Source of the DNA: Algoriphagus marinus
GTDB taxonomy: Bacteria > Bacteroidota > Bacteroidia > Cytophagales > Cyclobacteriaceae
DNA: 64,000 nucleotides
Direction of reading: 5' to 3'
NCBI RefSeq assembly: GCF_001936475.1
Contig: NZ_MSPQ01000006.1
Span: forward strand, 248,001-312,000
Both the position numbers and the translations under genes were made by a program. The notes beneath the pieces are model-generated. The model saw nothing but the letters and a program-made list of their open reading frames with translations. It did no database searches and was not told the DNA's origin. Positions 35,770 through 44,269 of the stretch are shown one piece after another. Numbering within the stretch: position 1 is the stretch's first letter; every line of letters starts with the position of its first letter.

Positions 35770-37221
35770 TTGCTATCTAAGCGACTACATATCACCTTCT
35801 TTTTTTCTGCCATCATTTTGATTTTCGGAATAACAGTTCCGCTTCCTAGTTTGGCGCAAAATGATACTTCACTGGCACCTTCTCTTGAACGCAAAGTAAG
35901 GGTGAATAATATCTTTATTATAGGAAATGAAAAAACTAAAAAATCAATCATTTTACGAGAATTGGATTTTGTTACTGACTACTATTACGATTGGGATACA
36001 CTTCTTGAAATTTTGGTCGCCGATCAGAAGAAAATTTATAATCTGAGACTATTTACCTCAGTAGAGATTACCCCACTTGTAATAGATGAAGAAGAAATCG
36101 AAGTCCTCATCACAGTAAAAGAGCGCTGGTATCTCCTTCCTCAATTGATATTCCAACTGGCAGACAGGAATTTTGCAGAATGGTGGACGAATCAAAACAG
36201 AGACTTCTCAAGGGTGAATTTTGGGCTTCGACTAAGTCATTCAAATGTCGCAGGCAGAAACGAAAAACTGAGGTTTTCGGGACAACTGGGTTTCACAAGA
36301 GCATTGGATATTCAATACAGTAAGCCATATATCGATAAAAAACAGAAACATGGTTTGGCATTTCAGTTGAATTTCAATGAGAATAAAACCATTCCAATAA
36401 AATCAGAATTTAACAGACAAGTATTCTATACCTCAGAAGATGAAAGGATACTGCGTAAAAACTTTGGAGCTGCTGTCAGATATACTTACCGTAGAAGTTT
36501 CTATAATTTCCATTTTTTTACACTAGGTTATACTAATACTTCTATAGATCCTGAAATATTGGTACAGAATCCCTCCTACTTTCAAAATGGAGAGACACAA
36601 CTTCAGTATCTCTTTGGAACTTATATTTTCAGACATGATCGACGAGACAATGTAGCTTATGCCACGGATGGAGAATTACTTCAACTTTCGATTACCAAAT
36701 ACGGGATCTTTTTTGTTGAGGATTTGGATGAAGTAGAGGTAAGTATGACGGCCAATAAATACTTCAAATTTAATGACCGTTTCAATTTCAATACAGGGTT
36801 AACTGCAGACTGGTTTCTAAGTCAAAGTCAACCTTATACTTTGGTTCGCGGAATCGGATATTCCCCTGATTTCATTAGAGGTTATGAGTTGAATGTAGTC
36901 GAGGGACAGCAACTCTATGTTCATAAAAACAGTTTCCGCTGGAAAATCTTTGATAAGGAATATGATATTTCGAGATTTTCTAAACTGGAACAGTTTAGCA
37001 CTATTCCAATCCGATTATATTGGAGTGCCAATTTTGACCATGGTTATGTCACTGATCGAAATAAAATCCCTGAGAATTCCAGATTGACAAACACCTATCT
37101 ATTCGGTTATGGAATGGGTATAGATTTGGTTGGATTCTATGATTCAGTGCTCAGATTTGAATATTCTCTTAACAATAGCGGCGAGGGTAATTTCTTTTTC
37201 AATTTCAAGACTCCTTTCTAA
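35770..37221 (+). CDS. BamA/TamA-like outer-membrane protein with POTRA domain
   Basis: This 483-residue protein has a signal peptide (residues 10-30). About residues 40-125 are a POTRA-like unit (VRVNNIFIIGNEKTKKSIILRELDF... VLITVKERWYLL). The rest is an outer-membrane barrel of the surface-antigen type, ending in the aromatic SGEGNFFFNFKTPF. It is much shorter than BamA (one POTRA rather than five), so it is a paralogue with a more specific role in outer-membrane assembly or export. The start is TTG at 35770, supported by the intact signal peptide; no ATG is nearby. Confidence 0.82.
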   Translation: MLSKRLHITFFFSAIILIFGITVPLPSLAQNDTSLAPSLERKVRVNNIFIIGNEKTKKSIILRELDFVTDYYYDWDTLLEILVADQKKIYNLRLFTSVEITPLVIDEEEIEVLITVKERWYLLPQLIFQLADRNFAEWWTNQNRDFSRVNFGLRLSHSNVAGRNEKLRFSGQLGFTRALDIQYSKPYIDKKQKHGLAFQLNFNENKTIPIKSEFNRQVFYTSEDERILRKNFGAAVRYTYRRSFYNFHFFTLGYTNTSIDPEILVQNPSYFQNGETQLQYLFGTYIFRHDRRDNVAYATDGELLQLSITKYGIFFVEDLDEVEVSMTANKYFKFNDRFNFNTGLTADWFLSQSQPYTLVRGIGYSPDFIRGYELNVVEGQQLYVHKNSFRWKIFDKEYDISRFSKLEQFSTIPIRLYWSANFDHGYVTDRNKIPENSRLTNTYLFGYGMGIDLVGFYDSVLRFEYSLNNSGEGNFFFNFKTPF

Positions 37222-37312
37222 TCCTTTTTTTGAATTCTTTTTTCTGGAAAAATCTGGATTTAGTTGAAAATTAAATTTTTTAACTAAATTCAACATCAAA
37301 TTTTTTCCAACT

Positions 37313-38128
37313 ATGAAGCATTCAATTTTTCTAAGCTTCCTTTTCCTGCTTTCGGCAAGTGCTTTTGCCCAAACAGACCCCTTAACTCAAGTCCACGGAG
37401 CTCAAAATCAAAGTCTTGGAAATATCCGAGTTTTTGGTTCCACTGCTTGGAGCTACTTCAATAATCCGGGCGTTCTTGCCAAGTTAGAAACTGACCAAAT
37501 TGTCGTCGGATATGATCATCGATTTGGTCTTAATGAACTCAATACATATGATTTAGCTGCCTCACTCCGAAGTAATTTCGGCACTTTCGGGTTTGGAGTT
37601 ACTCGATTTGGAGGAAAACTATTCAATCAACAATCTCTGGGAATTGCGTTTGCAAATCAATTAGGAATAGTAAGTTTTGGAGGTAAAATAGAGTGGTTCC
37701 AAACACAAATCGAAGGGTTTGGATCTGGAAATAGTTTGATTTTCAGTTTAGGAGGAATCGCAGAATTAGACCCAAAACTGAGTTTAGGCGCGACTATTGG
37801 AAACCTAACAAGGGGAAAGTTGGGTAAAAACAGTGATCAAAGACTTCCAACAGGAATAAGTCTTGGTTTGGCTTATAACCCAATTGATCAACTTCAATTT
37901 TTTGCAGAAGTAGAAAAGGATATACAAATCTCAGCAGTTTACAAATTCGGATTAGACTATCAATTAAAGGAATGGATTGCCCTTCGAACCGGAATAAATT
38001 CCAATCCTGCTAAAATCTTTTTTGGTTTAGGCCTCAAGCATGAAAGATTTGGGATCGACTTTGGCTATGGTCAAAACAATCCTTTGGGAAGTACTTCTCA
38101 TCTAAGCTTATCTTATTCTTGGGACTGA
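37313..38128 (+). CDS. PorV/PorQ-like outer-membrane beta-barrel protein
   Basis: This 271-residue protein has a clear signal peptide (ending AFAQ) and an amphipathic beta-strand pattern throughout, ending with aromatic SLSYSWD. The N-terminal GAQNQSLGNIRVFGSTAWSYFNNPGVLA resembles the AR-x-ALGGA-x-NPA motif of PorV/PorQ/UPF0164-like barrels linked to type IX secretion. It is translationally coupled to the next gene by TGATG. It may act together with the HhH barrel protein downstream. Confidence 0.7.
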   Translation: MKHSIFLSFLFLLSASAFAQTDPLTQVHGAQNQSLGNIRVFGSTAWSYFNNPGVLAKLETDQIVVGYDHRFGLNELNTYDLAASLRSNFGTFGFGVTRFGGKLFNQQSLGIAFANQLGIVSFGGKIEWFQTQIEGFGSGNSLIFSLGGIAELDPKLSLGATIGNLTRGKLGKNSDQRLPTGISLGLAYNPIDQLQFFAEVEKDIQISAVYKFGLDYQLKEWIALRTGINSNPAKIFFGLGLKHERFGIDFGYGQNNPLGSTSHLSLSYSWD

Positions 38129-40236
38129 TGGGGCGCATTCGAGAAATAGCATTTGTCGCAGTGATAAGTATAATCTATGCTGAAGCAAAAGCTCAAGTAC
38201 CTCCAAAGGTTGCAATTGATCAAGAGCAACTAATTGAACGACTCTTTCCTGTACAAGATGAAGATATTGATTACGAGGCCATTTATGAGGTCCTCTTTCA
38301 GCTTTATTCGAATCCGATTGATATTAATAAGGCAGATTCAGAGATCCTTCAAGCCAGTTACCTTTTGAGTCCCGAACAGATCAGCAACTTAATTAGCTAT
38401 CGGAATGATTTTGGGGAATTTATTTCGCTGTACGAACTTCAGGCAGTTCCTGGTTTTGACTCCAACACCATTGATCAAATCATTCCTTTCTTAACTCTAG
38501 GAAATGAAAGTTCAAATAAAACTCAATCGTTTTGGAAGAGAGTAAAAATGGAGGAACAAGCTTATTTTTTATTTCGCCATCGGAGAGTTTGGGAAACCCG
38601 AAGCGGATTTACTCCTGCTGATACCAGCTCAACAGGAAGAATTTCTTCAAGATATTTGGGGGATCCAAATGACCTCTACTTTCGGTTTCGAATTCAACAT
38701 GCAAGAGATTTCAGTTTGGGTCTGACCTTAGACAAAGATGCTGGCGAGCAGTTTACCTGGGATAGGAAAAGTGCCAGATATGGGTTCAATTTTCTTTCCT
38801 TTCATTTTACCAGATACAACATGGGAAGGTGGAAAGCAGTAAGCTTAGGAGACTTTCAGGTTTCATTTGGCCAAGGGCTAGTTTTTGGAGCAGGATATTC
38901 ACTTGGGAAAGGAGCAGAAACAGTCCCTACAATTCGGAGAAGTAGTGTAGGAATCACCCCTTACACGGCAGCTTTAGAATTCGGTTTTTTTAGAGGAGTC
39001 GGGGCAACTTACCGTTATAAAAACTGGCAAAGTACAATTATTGCCTCTTACGCTTCTCGAGATGGTCGAATCGGTGCAGCTCTCGACACATTGGAAAACA
39101 CGACCGAGTTTATTTCTTCCTTTAATCAAAGTGGACTTCATCGCACTCCAAGCGAACTGGCAACTAAAAATCAATTTAAGGAATTGAACTTTGGCACCAA
39201 CTTACAATACAGCAACATGAATGGGAAGTTTCATTCAGGCGTAAACTATTTGCTAACTAACTTTGATCAACCTTGGCAGAGAAGCTTGACGCCCTATAAT
39301 CAATACGAATTTAGAGGAAAAACCAATTCCATCAGAAGCCTTTATGCAAGCTATAATTGGAAGAATTTTTTCCTGTTTGGAGAGTCTGCAACCTCTCAAT
39401 CAGGAGGAAATGGAACCGTATTAGGTTTCATCTCAAGTTTAAGTAAGCAGGTAGATTTTTCATTTTTATGGAGAAAATACGATCGGGATTTCCATAGCTT
39501 CTATGGAAATGCATTCGCAGAGGGCACACGACCAATTAACGAAAGAGGGGTTTATTTAGGGTTACAAATCAAACCAACTTTAAAATGGAAGATCAATTCC
39601 TATTATGATTTTTTCAAATTTCCCTGGCTTAGATATCGAATCTATGCCCCATCAAGTGGATATGAATGGCTCAATCGAATCACTTACCAACCAAATCGGA
39701 ATTTGATCGCCTTTTTTCAAATCAGAAAAGAACAAAAAGAAAGAAATATTCCAGACTCTGGGGAACCAGCTTTGAACTACCGCATACAGACTATCCAAAA
39801 AACGAATGGCCTTTTGAGTCTTGAATATCAAATCAGCAAAGACCTATTTATCCGATCTAGAATTCTCTTTAGCAAGGTAGAATTCAATAGTAAGGTCACT
39901 TCAGGGTTTATGATTTTACAGGATGTTCAATACAGCTTTGGGGCTTTTAGAGTGACGGGGAGAGTTGGGCTTTTTGATGCCGAAGAGTATGAAAACAGGT
40001 TATATACCTTTGAGAATAATGTCCTATGGACTTTCTCAGTCCCGGCTTATTTTGGTCAGGGAATGCGGTATTACCTAGTCGGACAATATCAATTTAACAG
40101 TCAGCTAACTGGGTATCTTAGATTTGCCAGAACCAGTTATACAGATCGTGAAGAAATCAGTTCGGGTCTTCAAAAGATTTCAAAACCATATCAGACTGAA
40201 AGCACATTTTTGATACGATACCTATTACATCGCTAA
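38128..40236 (+). CDS. HhH-domain plus outer-membrane beta-barrel protein
   Basis: This protein has about 702 residues. The N-terminus has a signal peptide (IAFVAVISIIYAEAKAQ). Residues ~60-130 contain helix-hairpin-helix units (NPIDINKADSEILQASYLL, then ELQAVPGFDSNTIDQIIPF), as in ComEA-type DNA-binding proteins. The remaining ~560 residues are strand-rich with barrel periodicity. The ATG at 38128 overlaps the previous stop (TGATG). The family is common in Cytophagales/Flavobacteria but uncharacterised. An outer-membrane barrel with a DNA-binding HhH motif suggests a role in DNA uptake or handling; this is inference. Confidence 0.8.
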   Translation: MGRIREIAFVAVISIIYAEAKAQVPPKVAIDQEQLIERLFPVQDEDIDYEAIYEVLFQLYSNPIDINKADSEILQASYLLSPEQISNLISYRNDFGEFISLYELQAVPGFDSNTIDQIIPFLTLGNESSNKTQSFWKRVKMEEQAYFLFRHRRVWETRSGFTPADTSSTGRISSRYLGDPNDLYFRFRIQHARDFSLGLTLDKDAGEQFTWDRKSARYGFNFLSFHFTRYNMGRWKAVSLGDFQVSFGQGLVFGAGYSLGKGAETVPTIRRSSVGITPYTAALEFGFFRGVGATYRYKNWQSTIIASYASRDGRIGAALDTLENTTEFISSFNQSGLHRTPSELATKNQFKELNFGTNLQYSNMNGKFHSGVNYLLTNFDQPWQRSLTPYNQYEFRGKTNSIRSLYASYNWKNFFLFGESATSQSGGNGTVLGFISSLSKQVDFSFLWRKYDRDFHSFYGNAFAEGTRPINERGVYLGLQIKPTLKWKINSYYDFFKFPWLRYRIYAPSSGYEWLNRITYQPNRNLIAFFQIRKEQKERNIPDSGEPALNYRIQTIQKTNGLLSLEYQISKDLFIRSRILFSKVEFNSKVTSGFMILQDVQYSFGAFRVTGRVGLFDAEEYENRLYTFENNVLWTFSVPAYFGQGMRYYLVGQYQFNSQLTGYLRFARTSYTDREEISSGLQKISKPYQTESTFLIRYLLHR

Positions 40237-40300
40237 ATTTCCATCAATGGTAGGTTTTCGACTCTGTTTTTTTCTAATTTCGAAACAAACCGAAAAATCC

Positions 40301-42754
40301 ATGAAAAGAATACTACAGACCACGCTATTGCTTCTTTTTAGCCTTAATCTTGCTTTGGCACAAAACCTTGATCTGAGCAAAATGAGCATGAAAGATGGCT
40401 TTGTGCCTTTTTATCTTGACGAAGAAAAAGGGAAGATTTACTTACAGATCGATGATCTGGAAAAAGAATTTCTCTATGTCAATTCGCTTACAGCAGGCAT
40501 AGGTTCCAATGATATTGGATTGGATCGAGGCCAACTTGGTGACACCCGAATAGTTGAATTCCGCAAAACCGGAAATAAAATTTTTCTGGTACACAAGAAC
40601 TATGATTTCAGAGCCTATTCCTCTAATCCAGCTGAAGTTCAATCAGTTAAAGATGCATTTGCAGAATCAATCATTTGGGGATTTGAGGTAGCTCAAAAAG
40701 ATGGCAACTCTCTAATTGTAGATGCAACAAACTTTTATCTTCAAGATGCTCATGATGTAGCAGGGAGATTAGGACAAAGCAGACAAGGGACATTCAAAGT
40801 GGATAATAGTCGCTCTGGACTCTACTATCCTATGACAAAAAACTTCCCTCAAAACACTGAGGTTGAAGCCACAATTACACTCACAGGAAACGCTACTGGA
40901 GCCTATCTACGATCTGTCACTCCTACCCCAGATGCTGTTACAGTTCGTCAGAGACATTCATTTATCGAGCTTCCTGATGATCAGTATCAGCCAAGGGAAT
41001 TTGATCCTAGAGGAGGATTTGGAAGTATTTCATTTATGGACTTCACTTCCCCAATTTCCGAGTCTATCGTGAAGCGATACATTGCAAGACATCGGTTGAT
41101 AAAGAAAAATCCGAATGCTGCCGTATCTGAAGTTGTCGAGCCAATTGTATACTACCTTGATCGCGGAACGCCTGAGCCTGTAGCTTCGGCTTTGATCGAA
41201 GGAGGAAACTGGTGGAATCAAGCTTATGAAGCAGCTGGATTCAAAGATGCTTTTCGTGTCGAGATTGCACCGGAAGGCATGGATCTCATGGACGTGAGAT
41301 ACAACGTAATTCAATGGGTTCATCGATCTACCAGAGGCTGGTCTTATGGTGCAAGCGTTAGAGATCCGAGAACTGGCGAAATTCTAAAAGGACACGTTTC
41401 TTTGGGATCCTTGAGAGTAAGACAAGATTATCTTATTGCGCAAGGATTGATCCAGCCTTACGAAAATGGAGATACTCCTGACCCTAAAATGTTGGAGCTA
41501 GCAGTAGCCAGATTGAAGCAACTTTCTGCTCACGAAATTGGTCACACCATAGGATTAGCACATAGCTATGCTACTTCAGCAGAGGGTCGTTCTTCTGTGA
41601 TGGATTACCCTTATCCAGTTATTACAGGCAATGCCAAAGGTGAGTTAGATTTAAGCAATGCCTATGATGATAAAATTGGAGAGTGGGACAAATGGGCTAT
41701 TACCTACGGTTATGGATATCCGGCTCAAGGTCAATCAGAATCTGATTTCTTAGAGAAAACCTTGGAAGCAACTTATGCTGCAGGATATGAATTCATCACG
41801 GATTCAGATTCCAGAAACCCAAGTGGCGTGCATCCAAGATCACATTTATGGGATAATGGTGCATCTGCACCTGTTGAACTTAAGCGAATGCTTAGTCTGA
41901 GAGAAAATAAAATGAAAAGTTTTGGTTTGAATGCGATTCGTAATGGAGAGCCGGAAGCGATGCTTGAAGAAGTATTTGTCCCACTTTACCTGATGCATCG
42001 ATATCAAGTCGAAGCTACCTCAAAATTGATTGGGGGAATGGACTACACTTACAAAATCAAGGGAGACAACCAACCAGAACATAAATGGATCAGTGCAGCC
42101 GATCAAAAATCAGCGTTGGATGCATTACTATTAACTATACAACCAAATATGTTGGAGGTTCCGCCTCATATATTGGCATTAATTCCTCCACGGCCATTTG
42201 GATATGGTAAAACAAGAGAGACTTTTGTATCGCGGACAGGACCAGTATTCGACCCTATTGCTCCGGCTGAAAGTGTGGTGGACTTAACCTTTGGACTATT
42301 ATTCGATGGAGGTAGAGCTACTCGTTTATACCTACAAAACCTACAAAACCCTTCGCTCCCAAGCCTAAATTCTGTTTTAGACGACGTGACAAGAAAAATC
42401 TTCAGTTATACGGTACCTGAAGGAATGGCAGGTGAAATCAAATTCATGACTGAATCGAAACTGATTGATCATATGATTTTGCTTGCGGATAATCCAGAAG
42501 TGTCTAATTCAGTAAGAGCAATAACCAGAGGATATTTGAAAACTCTAAAAGAGACCGGATTTGTTGATAATACGGTTGGTTTAAAAAGCAGGGGTAGCAA
42601 TAACTCAGTACTTGGAATGCACTCCAGATATCTCGCCGATAAAATTCAAGCCTATTTGGATCTGCCAGTCAAACTCACTCCTCAAGAATCTCTAAAAGTA
42701 CCTGACGGAGCTCCTATTGGAATGGAAGATATGAGTTGTGACTTTGATTTCTAA
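40301..42754 (+). CDS. Secreted zinc metalloprotease (DUF5117/DUF4953 type)
   Basis: This 817-residue protein starts at the ATG at 40301 (MKRILQTTLLLLFSLNLALAQ, a clean signal peptide); an in-frame ATG 18 codons upstream would bury it. The metzincin-like zinc motif HEIGHTIGLAH is at about 411-421, followed by VMDYPYP (Met-turn). The N-terminal domain (GFVPFYLDEEKGKIYLQI..) and C-terminal RATRLYLQNL region match large Bacteroidota proteases of this family. It is probably periplasmic or secreted; substrates are unknown. Confidence 0.9.
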   Translation: MKRILQTTLLLLFSLNLALAQNLDLSKMSMKDGFVPFYLDEEKGKIYLQIDDLEKEFLYVNSLTAGIGSNDIGLDRGQLGDTRIVEFRKTGNKIFLVHKNYDFRAYSSNPAEVQSVKDAFAESIIWGFEVAQKDGNSLIVDATNFYLQDAHDVAGRLGQSRQGTFKVDNSRSGLYYPMTKNFPQNTEVEATITLTGNATGAYLRSVTPTPDAVTVRQRHSFIELPDDQYQPREFDPRGGFGSISFMDFTSPISESIVKRYIARHRLIKKNPNAAVSEVVEPIVYYLDRGTPEPVASALIEGGNWWNQAYEAAGFKDAFRVEIAPEGMDLMDVRYNVIQWVHRSTRGWSYGASVRDPRTGEILKGHVSLGSLRVRQDYLIAQGLIQPYENGDTPDPKMLELAVARLKQLSAHEIGHTIGLAHSYATSAEGRSSVMDYPYPVITGNAKGELDLSNAYDDKIGEWDKWAITYGYGYPAQGQSESDFLEKTLEATYAAGYEFITDSDSRNPSGVHPRSHLWDNGASAPVELKRMLSLRENKMKSFGLNAIRNGEPEAMLEEVFVPLYLMHRYQVEATSKLIGGMDYTYKIKGDNQPEHKWISAADQKSALDALLLTIQPNMLEVPPHILALIPPRPFGYGKTRETFVSRTGPVFDPIAPAESVVDLTFGLLFDGGRATRLYLQNLQNPSLPSLNSVLDDVTRKIFSYTVPEGMAGEIKFMTESKLIDHMILLADNPEVSNSVRAITRGYLKTLKETGFVDNTVGLKSRGSNNSVLGMHSRYLADKIQAYLDLPVKLTPQESLKVPDGAPIGMEDMSCDFDF

Positions 42755-42777
42755 AGTCATTTCGTAATCTGATAAGT

Positions 42778-42812
42778 AAAAAAGCTGACAGCAATGTCAG
42801 CTTTTATTTTTT
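42778..42812 (+). terminator. Terminator of the metalloprotease gene
   Basis: AAAAGCTGACA (42780-42790) pairs with TGTCAGCTTTT (42795-42805), followed by a T-rich tract, 24 bp after the stop. Confidence 0.8.
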
Positions 42813-42870
42813 AATACATTGAATGCGAGAAGGATAAAGATTATATTGATTTTTTAAATCTTATATTTTT

Positions 42871-44250
42871 ATGACAGATACTAAAAAGCGATGTTTTGTA
42901 GTCATGGGCTTTGGAACCAAGACAGACTATGTAAATGGCAGAAAACTTGATCTAAACAAATCTTATAGACTTTTGATTAAACCCGTAGTAGAAGCTAAAG
43001 GATTGGAATGTGTTCGGGCTGACGAAATCACACATTCCGGGTCAATAGATGTTCAAATGTACAAGGAGCTGCTCCAGGCAGATTTAGTGATTGCAGATTT
43101 GTCTACAGCAAATCCAAATGCGATCTATGAGCTGGGAGTCAGACATGCCTTGAGACCTTTTACTACCATTGTGATATCTGAGGATAAATTAATTTATCCT
43201 TTTGACTTAAACCATATTTTGATCACCAGCTATAAGCATCTTGGAGATGCAATAGATTATGAAGAAGTGGAGCGTTTCCGAGGAGCTTTAGGAAAGTTAA
43301 TTGACACTGTAATCCCAAAAGAGGAACCAGATAGTCCGGTTTATACCTATTTGAATTCATTGATTCCACCACAAATTCAGGAGGAAATAGACCAGGTAAT
43401 AAATGAAATTTCAAAAACAGATGCTGTCCCGAATCCAGATAAAGGAAAGGCGCTATCGCTGATAATACAAGAAGCAGAAGATGCCATTGAAAATAAGGAC
43501 TTCCTCATTGCAAAGACACTTTTCCAAACCGCAGTACAACTTTCAAGTTTGAATCAAGGACAAAAAGATCTGTATTTGATTCATCGTCTTGCTTTTACTA
43601 CCTACAAGGCGGCTCTTCCGGATTTGGTGACCTCGCTTTATGAATCACTTAAACTACTTGAATCCATCAATCTAGCTCATACTAATGACCCTGAAACTGT
43701 TTCCTCAGCAGGAGCAATTGAAAAAAAACTCTTTGAATGCGGGGAAGGAGTAAGTCATTTGGAGAATTCGATTCTTTATTTTCAACGAAGCTATTACCTA
43801 CTCAACAATAGATACAATGGAGTAAATCTAGCTTTGACTCTGGTTTATCGAGCTACTACAAGTTTGTCTCCCACAGAACATGAAAAAGTTGCGGATCTAA
43901 TATTCGCCCAGCGAACTTGGAAAAGAGTACTTTATCTCTGCGAGAGAGATCTTCCAATAATTTTAGAAAAAGAAGCTATTGATAAGAGCAGAATTGATAA
44001 TGGAACCAAGGAAGGAAAAGAACTTCAAGAGTATTATGATGCTCAAAAATTTTGGATTGCAGTCAATCAAGCCGAATCATCATTCGGGTTAGGCGATTTC
44101 AAGGCCTATCAAACACATTTAGAAAATGCAAAAAACATCCCCCACTACGCTTGGATGTGGGATAGCTTCTCGGATCAATTAGCTAAATTAGAGTCCAAAA
44201 TGAAAACGGTTGGACACTTACTTGATCCAGCTTGGAAAAAACCAGAATAA
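42871..44250 (+). CDS. Deoxyribosyltransferase-like/TPR protein (putative conflict-system effector)
   Basis: This 459-residue protein has a Rossmann-like domain at residues 1-165: FVVMGFG, ADEITHSGSIDVQMYKELL, then ADLVIADLSTANPNAIYELG with E87. This is the nucleoside 2-deoxyribosyltransferase-type signature, and E87 aligns with the catalytic Glu. Residues ~180-450 are helical and TPR-like, resembling the sensor repeats of predicted NTP-dependent conflict systems (TPR-S). It may cleave nucleotides or NAD+ once the TPR part senses a trigger. It is a single gene among housekeeping genes. The function is inferred from domain pattern only. Confidence 0.7.
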   Translation: MTDTKKRCFVVMGFGTKTDYVNGRKLDLNKSYRLLIKPVVEAKGLECVRADEITHSGSIDVQMYKELLQADLVIADLSTANPNAIYELGVRHALRPFTTIVISEDKLIYPFDLNHILITSYKHLGDAIDYEEVERFRGALGKLIDTVIPKEEPDSPVYTYLNSLIPPQIQEEIDQVINEISKTDAVPNPDKGKALSLIIQEAEDAIENKDFLIAKTLFQTAVQLSSLNQGQKDLYLIHRLAFTTYKAALPDLVTSLYESLKLLESINLAHTNDPETVSSAGAIEKKLFECGEGVSHLENSILYFQRSYYLLNNRYNGVNLALTLVYRATTSLSPTEHEKVADLIFAQRTWKRVLYLCERDLPIILEKEAIDKSRIDNGTKEGKELQEYYDAQKFWIAVNQAESSFGLGDFKAYQTHLENAKNIPHYAWMWDSFSDQLAKLESKMKTVGHLLDPAWKKPE

Positions 44251-44269
44251 CTTAAAATCAGAATATTTA

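Noticed and set aside
44210-44269. Upstream ATG for the M3 peptidase
   Set aside because: It overlaps the end of the deoxyribosyltransferase-like gene by 41 bp, and the extra residues are not part of the M3 fold.
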